DNA from: Bin18 sp965200355
GTDB lineage: Bacteria; Desulfobacterota; Binatia; Bin18
Length of the DNA: 64,000 nt
NCBI GenBank assembly: GCA_965200355.1
Contig: OZ241351.1
Span: 2,852,001 to 2,916,000, forward strand
Direction of reading: 5' to 3'
Shown here: positions 42,906 to 51,075 of the stretch, piece after piece
Layout: every line of letters starts with the position of its first letter
Numbering within the stretch: position 1 is the first letter of the stretch
Made by a program: the position numbers and the translations under genes
The notes under the pieces: generated by a model
The model's database searches: none
The model's input: only the letters and a program-made list of their open reading frames with translations
Told to the model about the DNA's origin: nothing

Positions 42906-42973
42906 GAGGCTGTGGATGTGTATATGGCTTACCGGCGCAGGGTGTCAAGGTTGAGACGCGGTGAGGCTGTGGA
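42906..42973 (-). promoter_or_regulatory. Pair of identical 11-bp repeats flanking the mgs operon promoter
   Basis: TCCACAGCCTC (minus strand) occurs at 42906-42916, just downstream of the -10, and at 42963-42973, upstream of the -35. The centres are 57 bases apart, with the promoter between them. This is the layout of two operator sites for one regulator. No regulator gene is in the operon. Confidence 0.5.
42919..42948 (-). promoter_or_regulatory. Sigma70-type promoter for the mgs-mgd-gmaS operon
   Basis: Minus strand TTGACA (42943-42948), an 18-base spacer, TATACA (42919-42924), about 52 bases before mgsA. A 13-bp palindrome ACAGCCTCGCTGT (42901-42913) lies just downstream of the -10. Confidence 0.65.
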
Positions 42974-42977
42974 GCCT

Positions 42978-44039
42978 TTAACGAAAATGAGGTATCACTC
43001 TCTCGGCAAACAGACGCATTGAGCGTTCAACCCGGTCCTGCGGCAGCCCCCCGAAATTCATCCAGCACAAGAGTTCTCCCACCCCGGCGGCTTCCATCTC
43101 ACGCACCCGGTCCACAATCCGCTCCGGCGAGCCGAACAGCACGGTTTCTTCTATAAGCTGCTCCCAGGTGATGGTCGCTAAACGCTCGGCCAGCGCAAGA
43201 AACTGTGGCTGAAGGGCAGGGGGAGCGGCCTCAATATGCTCAGGGACGAGAAAACGGGCCAGGGCTTGTTGATACCATAACTCGGCCGCCTGTGCCTCGC
43301 GCAGGGCCTGGGCGTCTGTTGGCGCAACGTAGATATGGCGCGATACTCCCCACGACTGGAGCGCTGTTTGTATCGCGGCCTCGGAATGTCCGACTTCAGC
43401 CAGGGCGGCCACATAGATGTCCCGATTGTGCTCAATCTGGCTGAACGGACCGAACAGAATGGAATTCAACATGGACCAGCCGCTCCTGGCAGCCAGTTGG
43501 ATGGTGTCGGGACTGACACAGACGAGCGACAGCGGGGGGTGCGGTTTCTGGTACGGCTTGGGAATGACCGGGATGTCGTCCAGGGTAAAAAACTGGCCGC
43601 GATAGGAGACGCGCTCCTGGGTCCAGGCCTGAATCATCACGGCCAGGGTTTCGCTGAATCGCTCACGGTTCTCTAGCTGTGGCACCCGGTAGCCAACAAA
43701 CTCAATGGGCCGATTGCCCCGACCGACCCCGACCCGCAAACGTCCGCGGCTGAGAATATCAATAAAGGCGATCTCTTCGGCGACACGAATGGGGTCATGA
43801 AAGGGCAGAATCACCGCGGCCAGCCCGATAGCGATCCGGGTCGTCCGCGCGGCAATCGCCGCGGCCAGCGCCAGCGGGCTGGTGGAAATGCCATACTCAA
43901 TAAAGTGGTGCTCGGTCAGCCAGACACTATCGTAGCCGAGTTCTTCACTGAGCAGGGTCTGAGCAAACTCCCGGTGAATAACCTCTGGGTGAGAACTGCC
44001 TGGGGGAGCCTGAAGAAAATAATAGGTGCCAAAACGCAT
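42978..44039 (-). CDS. LLM-class flavin-dependent oxidoreductase
   Basis: 353 residues. RFGTYYFLQAPPGSSHPEVI, DSVWLTEHHFIEYGISTSPL, GLAAVILPFHDPIRVAEEIAF, GRLRVGVGRGNRPIEFVGY and VIPKPYQKPHPPLSLVCVS define the luciferase-like TIM barrel, likely FMN-dependent. ATG 44039 has AAGGGGACA. It reads toward the mgs operon and ends 110 bases upstream of mgsA, with the operon promoter inside that gap, so it may add readthrough. Could act on a methylated nitrogen or sulfur compound, as inference. Third copy in the window. Confidence 0.9.
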   Translation of the reverse strand: MRFGTYYFLQAPPGSSHPEVIHREFAQTLLSEELGYDSVWLTEHHFIEYGISTSPLALAAAIAARTTRIAIGLAAVILPFHDPIRVAEEIAFIDILSRGRLRVGVGRGNRPIEFVGYRVPQLENRERFSETLAVMIQAWTQERVSYRGQFFTLDDIPVIPKPYQKPHPPLSLVCVSPDTIQLAARSGWSMLNSILFGPFSQIEHNRDIYVAALAEVGHSEAAIQTALQSWGVSRHIYVAPTDAQALREAQAAELWYQQALARFLVPEHIEAAPPALQPQFLALAERLATITWEQLIEETVLFGSPERIVDRVREMEAAGVGELLCWMNFGGLPQDRVERSMRLFAERVIPHFR

Positions 44040-44104
44040 TGCACTGTCCCCTTCACTCTGCCGGAAGAAAATAGGCTTCCTCTTCCTAGCAGAGATCTAT
44101 CGGC

Positions 44105-45598
44105 GTGAGGAGCAGCACGGGACTTTCCGCGCTTGTCCTTCTCGTCCATCCCTCCTACAATCCCCCCGACGATAAGGAGGGCGACCTGGCCTCACATATT
44201 GCGCCACTCAAAACTGCGGACCTGCCACCCCGGACCCGCTCGTTCTGGCAATTGGCCGGGCCGGGAGCGGTCCTGGTCGGTCTGTCCATCGGCGCTGGCG
44301 AACTGGTGATGTGGCCGTGGATTACGGCCAAGTTCGGTGCCAGCATGGTCTGGGCCGCGGCGCTGGGGGTCTTTCTGCAGCTCTGGGTCAACCTTGAGAT
44401 TGGTCGCTGGACCATCGTGACCGGCGAAGCGCCGTATCCTGGTTTTGCCCGGGTCTGGATGGGATTTATTCATCTCTTATTGTTTCTGACTTTTGCCGGT
44501 CTGTTTCTGCCTGGCTGGGCGCGGGTTTCTGGCGCGGCCCTGAAGGGCCTGATTTTCGGGCCGGACGGCCCCGGAGCGGACTGGATGTGGACCGGCCTGA
44601 CCTTTGTGTTGATCGCCGCCATGCTCTTTGGCCCCAAAATCATGTATCAGGCCATGGAACGCATTGTCATCGGCTTGGTCGTCTTCATTACGCTGGGGCT
44701 GATTTTTGTGGCTTTCCAGGTCGGCACCATCGAACATGTGTCTGAGATGGCGCGCGGGCTGGTCAACTTTGGACATATCGAATTGACAGAAGATTTCCCC
44801 TTCAGTCGTTTCTTTGGGGCGGTGGTGTTCGCTGGCGCCGGTGGGGCGGCCAATCTGTGGTACGCTTTTTACTTGCGCGACAAAAACATCGGGATGGGGG
44901 CGCGGATGCCTCGACTCCAAAACCCGCTCCGGGGCGGGTCAAACGAGGAAGAGGCCACCGGCTACCTCTATCCAGAGACGGAGGCCAATCAGCGCGCCTT
45001 CAAAGACTGGTTTCGCTGGATACGCCTGGACCAGTGTCTGTTCTTTTGGGGGCTGAACAGCTTCACCATGTTCCTGTTCATGTTTGGGGTGTTGTGCGTC
45101 CTGCGCCCCAGCGGCGTCGTTCCGGCTGAGGGACGGATTATCTGGGATATGGCGCTGATTCTGGAAAACTCCATGGGCGCGGTGGGGCATTATCTGTTTC
45201 TGGCCATCGGCATGGCCACGCTCTTCAGCACCCAATTGGTCAGCGTTGATGGCAACGCCCGTGTCTGGTCCTATATTGTCCGTACCACCTTCCCGTTTGG
45301 GGCCAGGATCGACCAAGCCAAACTATACGTTCCCTTTGCCGTCCTCTTTATGGTTGCCGGTACGGTCAGCACTTGGTTTTTTGAGCGCTTCGCCGTCACC
45401 GGGCTGGGCTTTCTGTTTAATGCCGCCCTGCTCGGCGGTCTGACCATGGCCCTGTACGTGCCCTTGATGCTGTATATGAATCTGCGCTATCTGCCCGTGT
45501 CGGCCCGACCAGGACCGGTATCGATTATCATGATGCTCATCGCCTCGGTGGTCTACGGCAGCTTTGCGCTGTACTCGCTGTGGATCACCATTTTCTAG
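44105..45598 (+). CDS. Nramp-related membrane transporter
   Basis: 497 residues, about eleven to twelve spans. The first span region GPGAVLVGLSIGAGELVMWPWI is the Nramp signature region, but the usual metal-binding DPGN motif reads GLSIGAGELV here, so the Asp and Asn metal ligands are absent. Members like this form a divergent clade whose substrate may not be divalent metal. GTG 44105 is the only plausible start upstream of the first span. Convergent with mutM, divergent from the luciferase-like gene. Confidence 0.8.
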   Translation: MRSSTGLSALVLLVHPSYNPPDDKEGDLASHIAPLKTADLPPRTRSFWQLAGPGAVLVGLSIGAGELVMWPWITAKFGASMVWAAALGVFLQLWVNLEIGRWTIVTGEAPYPGFARVWMGFIHLLLFLTFAGLFLPGWARVSGAALKGLIFGPDGPGADWMWTGLTFVLIAAMLFGPKIMYQAMERIVIGLVVFITLGLIFVAFQVGTIEHVSEMARGLVNFGHIELTEDFPFSRFFGAVVFAGAGGAANLWYAFYLRDKNIGMGARMPRLQNPLRGGSNEEEATGYLYPETEANQRAFKDWFRWIRLDQCLFFWGLNSFTMFLFMFGVLCVLRPSGVVPAEGRIIWDMALILENSMGAVGHYLFLAIGMATLFSTQLVSVDGNARVWSYIVRTTFPFGARIDQAKLYVPFAVLFMVAGTVSTWFFERFAVTGLGFLFNAALLGGLTMALYVPLMLYMNLRYLPVSARPGPVSIIMMLIASVVYGSFALYSLWITIF

Positions 45599-45630
45599 GT
45601 CTCGTCCTGTTGGATCATACTGGACCACGC

Positions 45631-46485
45631 TCACGCCCTCCGCTGACAGTGCGGGCAAAAATGCGTGCTGCGTTGTCCGACCAGCGTGCGTTCTATCGGG
45701 GTCCGACATCGCCGGCAGGGCTTGCCGGTTCGTCCGTAGACGCGAAAGAAATGCTGGTAATTGCCATCAGGATACACCCAATCAATGGCCGCGCCGTTGT
45801 GGTGAATCCCGTCGTTCAGTGCCGCTCGAATTGCTTTATGCAAGGCTGCCACCTGGTGGCTATCAAGATCAGCGGCGCGGGAACACGGGTGGAGCCTGGC
45901 TCGCCACAGGGCTTCGTCGGCATAGATATTGCCCACCCCGGCAATAAAAGACTGATTCAGCAGCAGGGCTTTGAGCCGGCCGGTTTTTTTCGCAATGAGG
46001 GGACGAAAGCGACGCAGGGTAAAGGTCGGGGCTAAGGGTTCCGGACCGAGATGGCCGGTGACGGCTTCGAGGTCGTCCACGCAATAGACCCGCCCAAACT
46101 TGCGCGCGTCCTGAAAATGCAGGCTATAGCCACTCTCAAAGCGGCAGGTGAAATGCACATGCTTATGACGTGGAGCGCCAGTTTTGAGGATTGAAATCCG
46201 CCCGCTCATTTTGAGGTGAATGACGAGATAGCGGACCGCCGCGTCGGCACCTGCCTGTAAAGTGAAGACAATATATTTGCCGCGCCGCCCCAGGGCTTTG
46301 ATACGGTGGCCGGGCAGGGTGCGGGTGACGGCTCGAATGGATGGGCGGATGGAATTCTTCCAATTCCCCCAGGCGTGTGTTATGACCGCTCCGATAAGAG
46401 ACGGGTGGGCCGGCAGCCCATCCTCTGCGGGTTCTCCACGGGCGAGCTTGCGGACAATGGTCTCAACTTCCGGGAGTTCTGGCAT
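45631..46485 (-). CDS. mutM: Formamidopyrimidine-DNA glycosylase
   Basis: 284 residues. The N-terminal PELPEVETIVRKL supplies the catalytic Pro1/Glu2 after Met removal; the conserved Lys loop (GRRGKYIVF) and H2TH domain (LNQSFIAGVGNIYADEALW) follow; the zinc finger reads CRRCRTPIERTLVGQRSTHFCPHCQ. It excises 8-oxoguanine and formamidopyrimidine lesions. Normal length; intact. The usual bifunctional glycosylase/AP-lyase of base excision repair. A Nei-type activity is less likely given the PELPEVE start and the Arg-containing finger. Confidence 0.96.
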   Translation of the reverse strand: MPELPEVETIVRKLARGEPAEDGLPAHPSLIGAVITHAWGNWKNSIRPSIRAVTRTLPGHRIKALGRRGKYIVFTLQAGADAAVRYLVIHLKMSGRISILKTGAPRHKHVHFTCRFESGYSLHFQDARKFGRVYCVDDLEAVTGHLGPEPLAPTFTLRRFRPLIAKKTGRLKALLLNQSFIAGVGNIYADEALWRARLHPCSRAADLDSHQVAALHKAIRAALNDGIHHNGAAIDWVYPDGNYQHFFRVYGRTGKPCRRCRTPIERTLVGQRSTHFCPHCQRRA

Positions 46486-46599
46486 CGACTTTCAGACCTG
46501 CGGCTTCGCAACTGTTGACTTTTTTCGAGCCTCACAGTCTATAGCTTCTCTTCTCAAAAATTGATAGCTGAACGCCAAGCATAAGGAGGGTCGTCAGAT

Positions 46600-46953
46600 A
46601 TGGCAGTGAAAAAGTTTTCCAGTGCCTACTATGTGGTCAAAGACATGGACAAAGCCGTGAGCTTCTACCAGGACATGCTCGGCCTGTCGCTGAAATTTCG
46701 GGATGGGAACCGCTGGACGCAGTTTGACCTGAATGGGGTCGGGGTGGCACTGGCCGACCCCAGCGAAAGCGCGGCCCCATCTGGAGGGGGGGCGACTGTT
46801 GTCTTGGAGGTAGATGACTTGGTTGCGATGCGCGAAAAGCTCTCTGTCGCCGATATCCCGCTCAGCAAGATCGTCGATATGGGCGCGCATGGCAAATACT
46901 TCACTGTCCGTGATCCCGCGGGCAATATGGTGCAGATATTTGCGCGCTCGTAG
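46600..46953 (+). CDS. VOC-superfamily (glyoxalase/dioxygenase-like) protein
   Basis: 117 residues with paired beta-alpha-beta-beta-beta modules: FSSAYYVVKDMDKAVSFYQDMLGL, TQFDLNGVGVALADP, and KYFTVRDPAGNMVQIFARS. The final DPxGNxxxxF with an acidic/His metal triad is the VOC mark. Function (glyoxalase, ring-cleaving dioxygenase, resistance protein) cannot be assigned. A strong AAGGAGG site precedes ATG. Confidence 0.88.
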   Translation: MAVKKFSSAYYVVKDMDKAVSFYQDMLGLSLKFRDGNRWTQFDLNGVGVALADPSESAAPSGGGATVVLEVDDLVAMREKLSVADIPLSKIVDMGAHGKYFTVRDPAGNMVQIFARS

Positions 46954-47024
46954 CGAACGGGCCGGTCCGGGGAGCCTATATGGCCGCCCCGCAACCGTAT
47001 GGGACAACGGTCCTCGGCAGTATA

Positions 47025-47849
47025 TTAACCCCTCAACGGCTCAATGAGCTGACGTTGTTCCTTGGTGGATTTTACCCGGCCATGATACGGCTGCTCCGAA
47101 TGGCATAGCAGGCACAGAACAGCGATATTCTCCCGGCTATTATCCGAGAGAACACCATTCTTGTGATGACCGTGTAGCCAGCTTCGATGCTTGGAAAGAT
47201 TCACCCCACACTCGTCACAACACCAGCTACGTTCCCGCTTGACTGCATTCGCTCGACGGGGCCATTCCCTAGTATAGCCTCCCGGGGGCGCTGTCCGGTC
47301 CGTATACCGGGGTTTTGAAGAAAAGAAAGTTGTAAATTCGGCGAAGAAGTCCTGGAGTGAGAAGCCTCTCCACGATTTGTCGCTCCTTGACCTCGCGTAT
47401 CCTTTCCAATCCAGATGCGTGAGGCAGTTCTTACAGACGTGGAGCAGAGCCTCAAATTCCTTGTCTGAATCTATGGCTTCAACAAAAAACTTCCCGTCCT
47501 GTCTGGTTGTTACGACGTATCGCTCGAAGCGCCCCTTCGAGCGCATTTCCCTTATGGTCTGGCATTCAGCGACGTGAAACCTCCTGGCCTCTTCGGGATA
47601 GTGCAAAAGGATATATTTACCCTGACGAGTGTCCTTAATGTATAAGGCGACTTGCTCGCCTTTATGTGTAAGTAGTCCACCCCTCGATTCAACTTCACCA
47701 AGGGCGGGTATCTCCTTGCCCCGTTGAAGTTCACGTCTCAGTTCCTCCCTTTCTCTGCGTCCCTGTCTTGTTTCATAAGGCGGGAGCCGCCAAGTTGAAG
47801 AACGTGCGCCCATGCGGGTCGCAAGTTTCTGGAGTTTGGAAAAATTCAC
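47025..47849 (-). CDS. zorE: HNH endonuclease in the third position of a Zorya operon (ZorE-like)
   Basis: 274 residues. The C-terminal HNH domain has CxxC (Cys211, Cys214), His226/228/229 in WLHGHHKNG, Asn241 in RENIAVLCLLCH, with Cys246 and Cys249: a zinc-supported HNH of the restriction/CRISPR-nuclease type. A second CxxC (CKNC, 139-142) lies upstream. The N-terminal 130 residues are of unknown fold. In type II Zorya systems the third gene, ZorE, is an HNH nuclease that acts on invading DNA. GTG 47849 overlaps the original zorB stop (GTGA). The domain appears intact. Sure of the HNH; the ZorE role rests on position. Confidence 0.82.
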   Translation of the reverse strand: MNFSKLQKLATRMGARSSTWRLPPYETRQGRREREELRRELQRGKEIPALGEVESRGGLLTHKGEQVALYIKDTRQGKYILLHYPEEARRFHVAECQTIREMRSKGRFERYVVTTRQDGKFFVEAIDSDKEFEALLHVCKNCLTHLDWKGYARSRSDKSWRGFSLQDFFAEFTTFFSSKPRYTDRTAPPGGYTREWPRRANAVKRERSWCCDECGVNLSKHRSWLHGHHKNGVLSDNSRENIAVLCLLCHSEQPYHGRVKSTKEQRQLIEPLRG

Positions 47850-48556
47850 TGCTCTATCGTCTCCAGAACCCTGACGATCTGTTCCTTGGTATTGGTACGA
47901 ACTCTGAATTCAACACGCCGGGACCTGATCCTATCTTCTCTGGAATCTTAAAGAATAAGACGGCTGGAAGAAAGCCCGTTCGCCGTAATCAGCTTGCGTG
48001 CCCATTCCCGGTATGGGTCAACCGCTGGAAGTCCGAGGGAGTATTCTAAAACCGCCCGCGTCCTGGCTTGTGAAAGCTCCATGTTCATGAAGTACGCCAC
48101 ATCTTTTGTGATGGCTCCCTCCCACTCGGACGAGGTATGCCCTTCGATACGAACCTCCGCAATCGCATCCTTGAACTGGTATAGTACGTCGAGGTAGCGG
48201 GGAAAGAAGGCGTCCAGGATACGTCTGAACTCGGGTTTCAGCACTGCTGTTGCAGAATCAAACAAAACGTCAGGAGCTTTGAAACGGAGCGCTAGGGTGG
48301 TCCGGTCCAGTTCCGCGCGCCACCTAGGCAGGTCATCTTTGAATTCTTTCTGAAGCGCATCGTAGATTTCCACTTCGGAATCTTTCCAGGCCACGACAAT
48401 ATTCCGAATCTTGGACTGGATTTCGACAATAGGCCGGATATAGGTAATCGCAATAAACAGAAAAATGACCATGAGACCGGCCATCAGGTCCGAAACCGAC
48501 AGCCAGTGCTCGTCTTCGGATAAGGCGCTCCGGCCAAACAGCTTTTCCAGTGTCAT
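47846..48556 (-). pseudogene. zorB: ZorB-like OmpA/MotB-family protein, interrupted by in-frame TAA near its C-terminus
   Basis: Open from ATG 48556 to TAA at 47948-47950 (202 residues). The N-terminus LSEDEHWLSVSDLMAGLMVI has the membrane span and the conserved motor Asp (Asp23) of ZorB/MotB stators; the periplasmic OmpA-like part has RIEGHTSSEWEG and the start of the final helix. After the TAA the same frame reads DSREDRIRSRRVEFRVRT and on to TGA at 47846-47848, the expected end of an OmpA-like domain. So one nonsense change removes about 34 residues. Probably defective or mis-sequenced. Overlaps zorA by four bases (ATGA). Confidence 0.85.
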
Positions 48557-49855
48557 GAGTTTCTGATCTTTGACGCGATTTGAACCACATCACGAAGACG
48601 CTTCGTCAGAGGCTCGTAGTCTGCCACAAATTTTTCTGACAGTGAGGCTAAGTGTCCTCCCATCTCCTCAATGCTTCGGTGGAGTGTTTGCCCCATTTCC
48701 CCGTTGAGTCTCTTAAACTGACGTTCAATCCCTTCGGTAGTTTTTGTCAAAGCGTCGCTTAAGGCTTTGTCAAAATTATCCTGCGAGTGCTGAGCACTTC
48801 TTAAGAGGTCGTCGAATCCTTGATGAAGCTTCTCGTGCGCATCTTTGATGCTGAAGGGCATTTTCGGAGCGCTGTATGGCCTGTCCGACCGCTTCCGTCA
48901 GTTCGGTTGTGAGTTTCGTAAGGTTGGCCTCAATCACGGGAAACGCTTCAAGAGTTTTGTCCCTCAGCCCGGCAACGGTTATCAGGTGTTCGTCGAGTCC
49001 TCTCAGGATGTCCCGGAGGTTGTGTAGGGTCTCGGGAATCTGCTCTGTGTGACTTACAATTTTTTTGAGTGCCTGTTCAGAGGCTTCGACTGCCTGGACT
49101 GCTCCTTCCAGTCGGCTCTCTAACGCCTCGACGTGCGCGCGATAATTTTCCTGCCAGCTCAGGAGTGCGCCGACTGCTTCGTTAAGCTGTCTGAAGTTCT
49201 CACCGAATTGTTCATTGAGTTGGGTGTTGAAGTCACGAATGACTTGTTCAAGAGCCTGAATGAGAGCCTTCGAGTTGTTTTCGGCCAGTGTTTCTGCAAA
49301 TTGCCGAAACTCCTTTATCAGTTCGCTTTGGCCGTCTTTGAAATCCGTTCTCAACTTTTGAACTTGCGTCAGCAGGCTACTGTCGCCGTCGGAGGAAATC
49401 GACTTTCGTAAATTTTCCAGCGACTCTTGTTGCTGCGCGGCTGCTGTGTCGATTCCTTCTTTAACGGCGGTCAAAGCGGTATGAATGACCTCAGGTGTCA
49501 CCTCTGTTCCTTCCGTCTCTGGCCTCGGTGTCGCGATTTGGACCGCTCTCAGGAGGAGGGCTGAACCAAGACCGATGATACTGGTCATGAAGGCGACTTT
49601 GAGCCCTTCCAATAACGGAGGAACGCTTGCGTCGATATTGCTGACGTCAAAGTCGAGTAGCCCCAGGGCAATACCAACGAAGGTGCCGAGTACGCCCAAG
49701 GTGGGGAGGAGAGTGGAACCAGAACGATATAATCCCTCAAAACGCCGCAACCGTCCTATGAATTGAGAGAGAATCGCCAAAACGAAAACAAAGCTAATGA
49801 TTAAGGCGAAGCAGGTAGAAACGTCGTTCTCGAAAATTGCTTCAAAAAACCGCAC
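48553..49855 (-). pseudogene. zorA: ZorA-like MotA/TolQ-family proton-channel protein, broken by a one-base insertion
   Basis: The first open piece runs from GTG 49855 (strong GGGGGAG upstream) to 48776. Three spans (about residues 14-34, 47-68, 83-105) carry the MotA/TolQ core (LPTLGVLGTFVGIALGL, FMTSIIGLGSALLLRA). A long coiled-coil-like tail then continues, as ZorA proteins have. Removing one base of T48861-48864 (A tract in the coding strand) joins it in frame to a second open piece (48553-48861), reading SEMPFSIKDAHEKLHQGFD through to the stop at 48553: 433 residues in total. The second ATG has no ribosome site, so a single gene with a +1 insertion is the simpler reading. Confidence 0.82.
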
Positions 49856-50011
49856 TATATCTCCCCCATATCGACAAACCGCTCAGGGGAAATATCATAC
49901 CCCTCTCTGCCGGGATATCGCTTGACGAGGAGGAGGGCACAAATTGATGCCTCTACCAAAGCCGTTCAAATCTGGTATGGAACACAAATCCCTTTGCCAG
50001 GAGAAGATGCC

Positions 50012-51049
50012 ATGAAACAACTGCGATTGGACTGGACGAAGAGCTTTGTTGTCCTCGTGAGTCTTGGAGTATTAGCAGGGCCAGCCTCGGTCACCTACGG
50101 GCACGGTCCAGACGAGGGCGAAGTCCCGCTCTGGCAGTGGGAGCCGGAGCAGTTTCAACAGCATGTGGCCACGGTCCGTAGCGGTCAAGACCTGACGCCC
50201 AAGTCCTGGCCGGATGGGGCCCGGGTTGCGGTGAGTTTTTCGTTTGACTTTGACACCGAGCCGGTTTGGATGGGGTTTCAGGGCCAGCAAAGCCCCTCAT
50301 ATATGTCGCGCGGCGAGTATGGGGCGCGTGCCGGGATGCCACGTATCTTGGCCTTATTGGAAAAACACGACATCCCGGCCTCCTTTTTTATCCCCGCTAT
50401 TTCTATGGTCCTGCATCCGCAGGTGATTGAGGACATCAAAAAAAACCCTGCCTACGAAATCGGGTTTCACTCCTATGTGCACGAAAACCCGCTGACGCTG
50501 AGTGAGGCCGAAGAGCGCGCCGTGTATGAGAAGGCCATGAAAATTTTTGTCGAAAGAGTGGGAAAACGACCGGCCGGCTTTCGGTCCGCGGCCTGGGACC
50601 TGACGCCGGCAACGATTCGGATCGTCAAAGAAATGGGCTTTTTATACGAGAGCAGCATGATGGCGGACGACCGGCCCTACAGCCTGCTTGCCAACGGAGA
50701 AGAAACCGGCCTGATTGAACTCCCGGTCGAATGGATACTCGACGATTGGCCGTTATTTCAAATCAGTTGGCCGAGTCGGCACGTCAGCATCCGCAATGCC
50801 GACGATGTGTACTCAATCTGGAAGGACGAGTTTGACGGGGCCTATGAAGAAAGGACGATGTATATTCTGACTATGCACCCCCAAGTCATCGGCCATCGCT
50901 ACCGGATGCAGATGCTCGATAAGCTCATCACCTATATGAAGAGCAAACCCGGCGTCTGGTTTGCCACCCACGAACAGATTGCGCTCTATGTCAAAGAGCA
51001 GGCCGGGCTGGGGAGCGACGACACTCCGGCGGCCAAGCCGGCCGGATAA
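50012..51049 (+). CDS. Secreted polysaccharide deacetylase (NodB homology)
   Basis: 345 residues. A signal peptide (FVVLVSLGVLAGPASV) is followed by the deacetylase domain: SFSFDFDTEPVW (the Asp-rich metal/catalytic strand), FHSYVHENP (HxxxH metal motif) and MHPQVIGHRYRM (final His). It deacetylates chitin-like or peptidoglycan N-acetylglucosamine in the periplasm or envelope. ATG 50012 has AGGAGA nine bases upstream; the frame begins earlier at 49922 but the signal peptide starts here. The next gene, an amidohydrolase, follows 26 bases downstream. Confidence 0.9.
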   Translation: MKQLRLDWTKSFVVLVSLGVLAGPASVTYGHGPDEGEVPLWQWEPEQFQQHVATVRSGQDLTPKSWPDGARVAVSFSFDFDTEPVWMGFQGQQSPSYMSRGEYGARAGMPRILALLEKHDIPASFFIPAISMVLHPQVIEDIKKNPAYEIGFHSYVHENPLTLSEAEERAVYEKAMKIFVERVGKRPAGFRSAAWDLTPATIRIVKEMGFLYESSMMADDRPYSLLANGEETGLIELPVEWILDDWPLFQISWPSRHVSIRNADDVYSIWKDEFDGAYEERTMYILTMHPQVIGHRYRMQMLDKLITYMKSKPGVWFATHEQIALYVKEQAGLGSDDTPAAKPAG

Positions 51050-51075
51050 GAGTCGCTCGGGCAAAGGGGGGACGC

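Noticed and set aside
48776..48861. Programmed ribosomal frameshift or a separate second gene in zorA
   Set aside because: The slip tract is only A4 without an evident stimulating stem, and the second ATG lacks a ribosome site; a simple insertion explains it.
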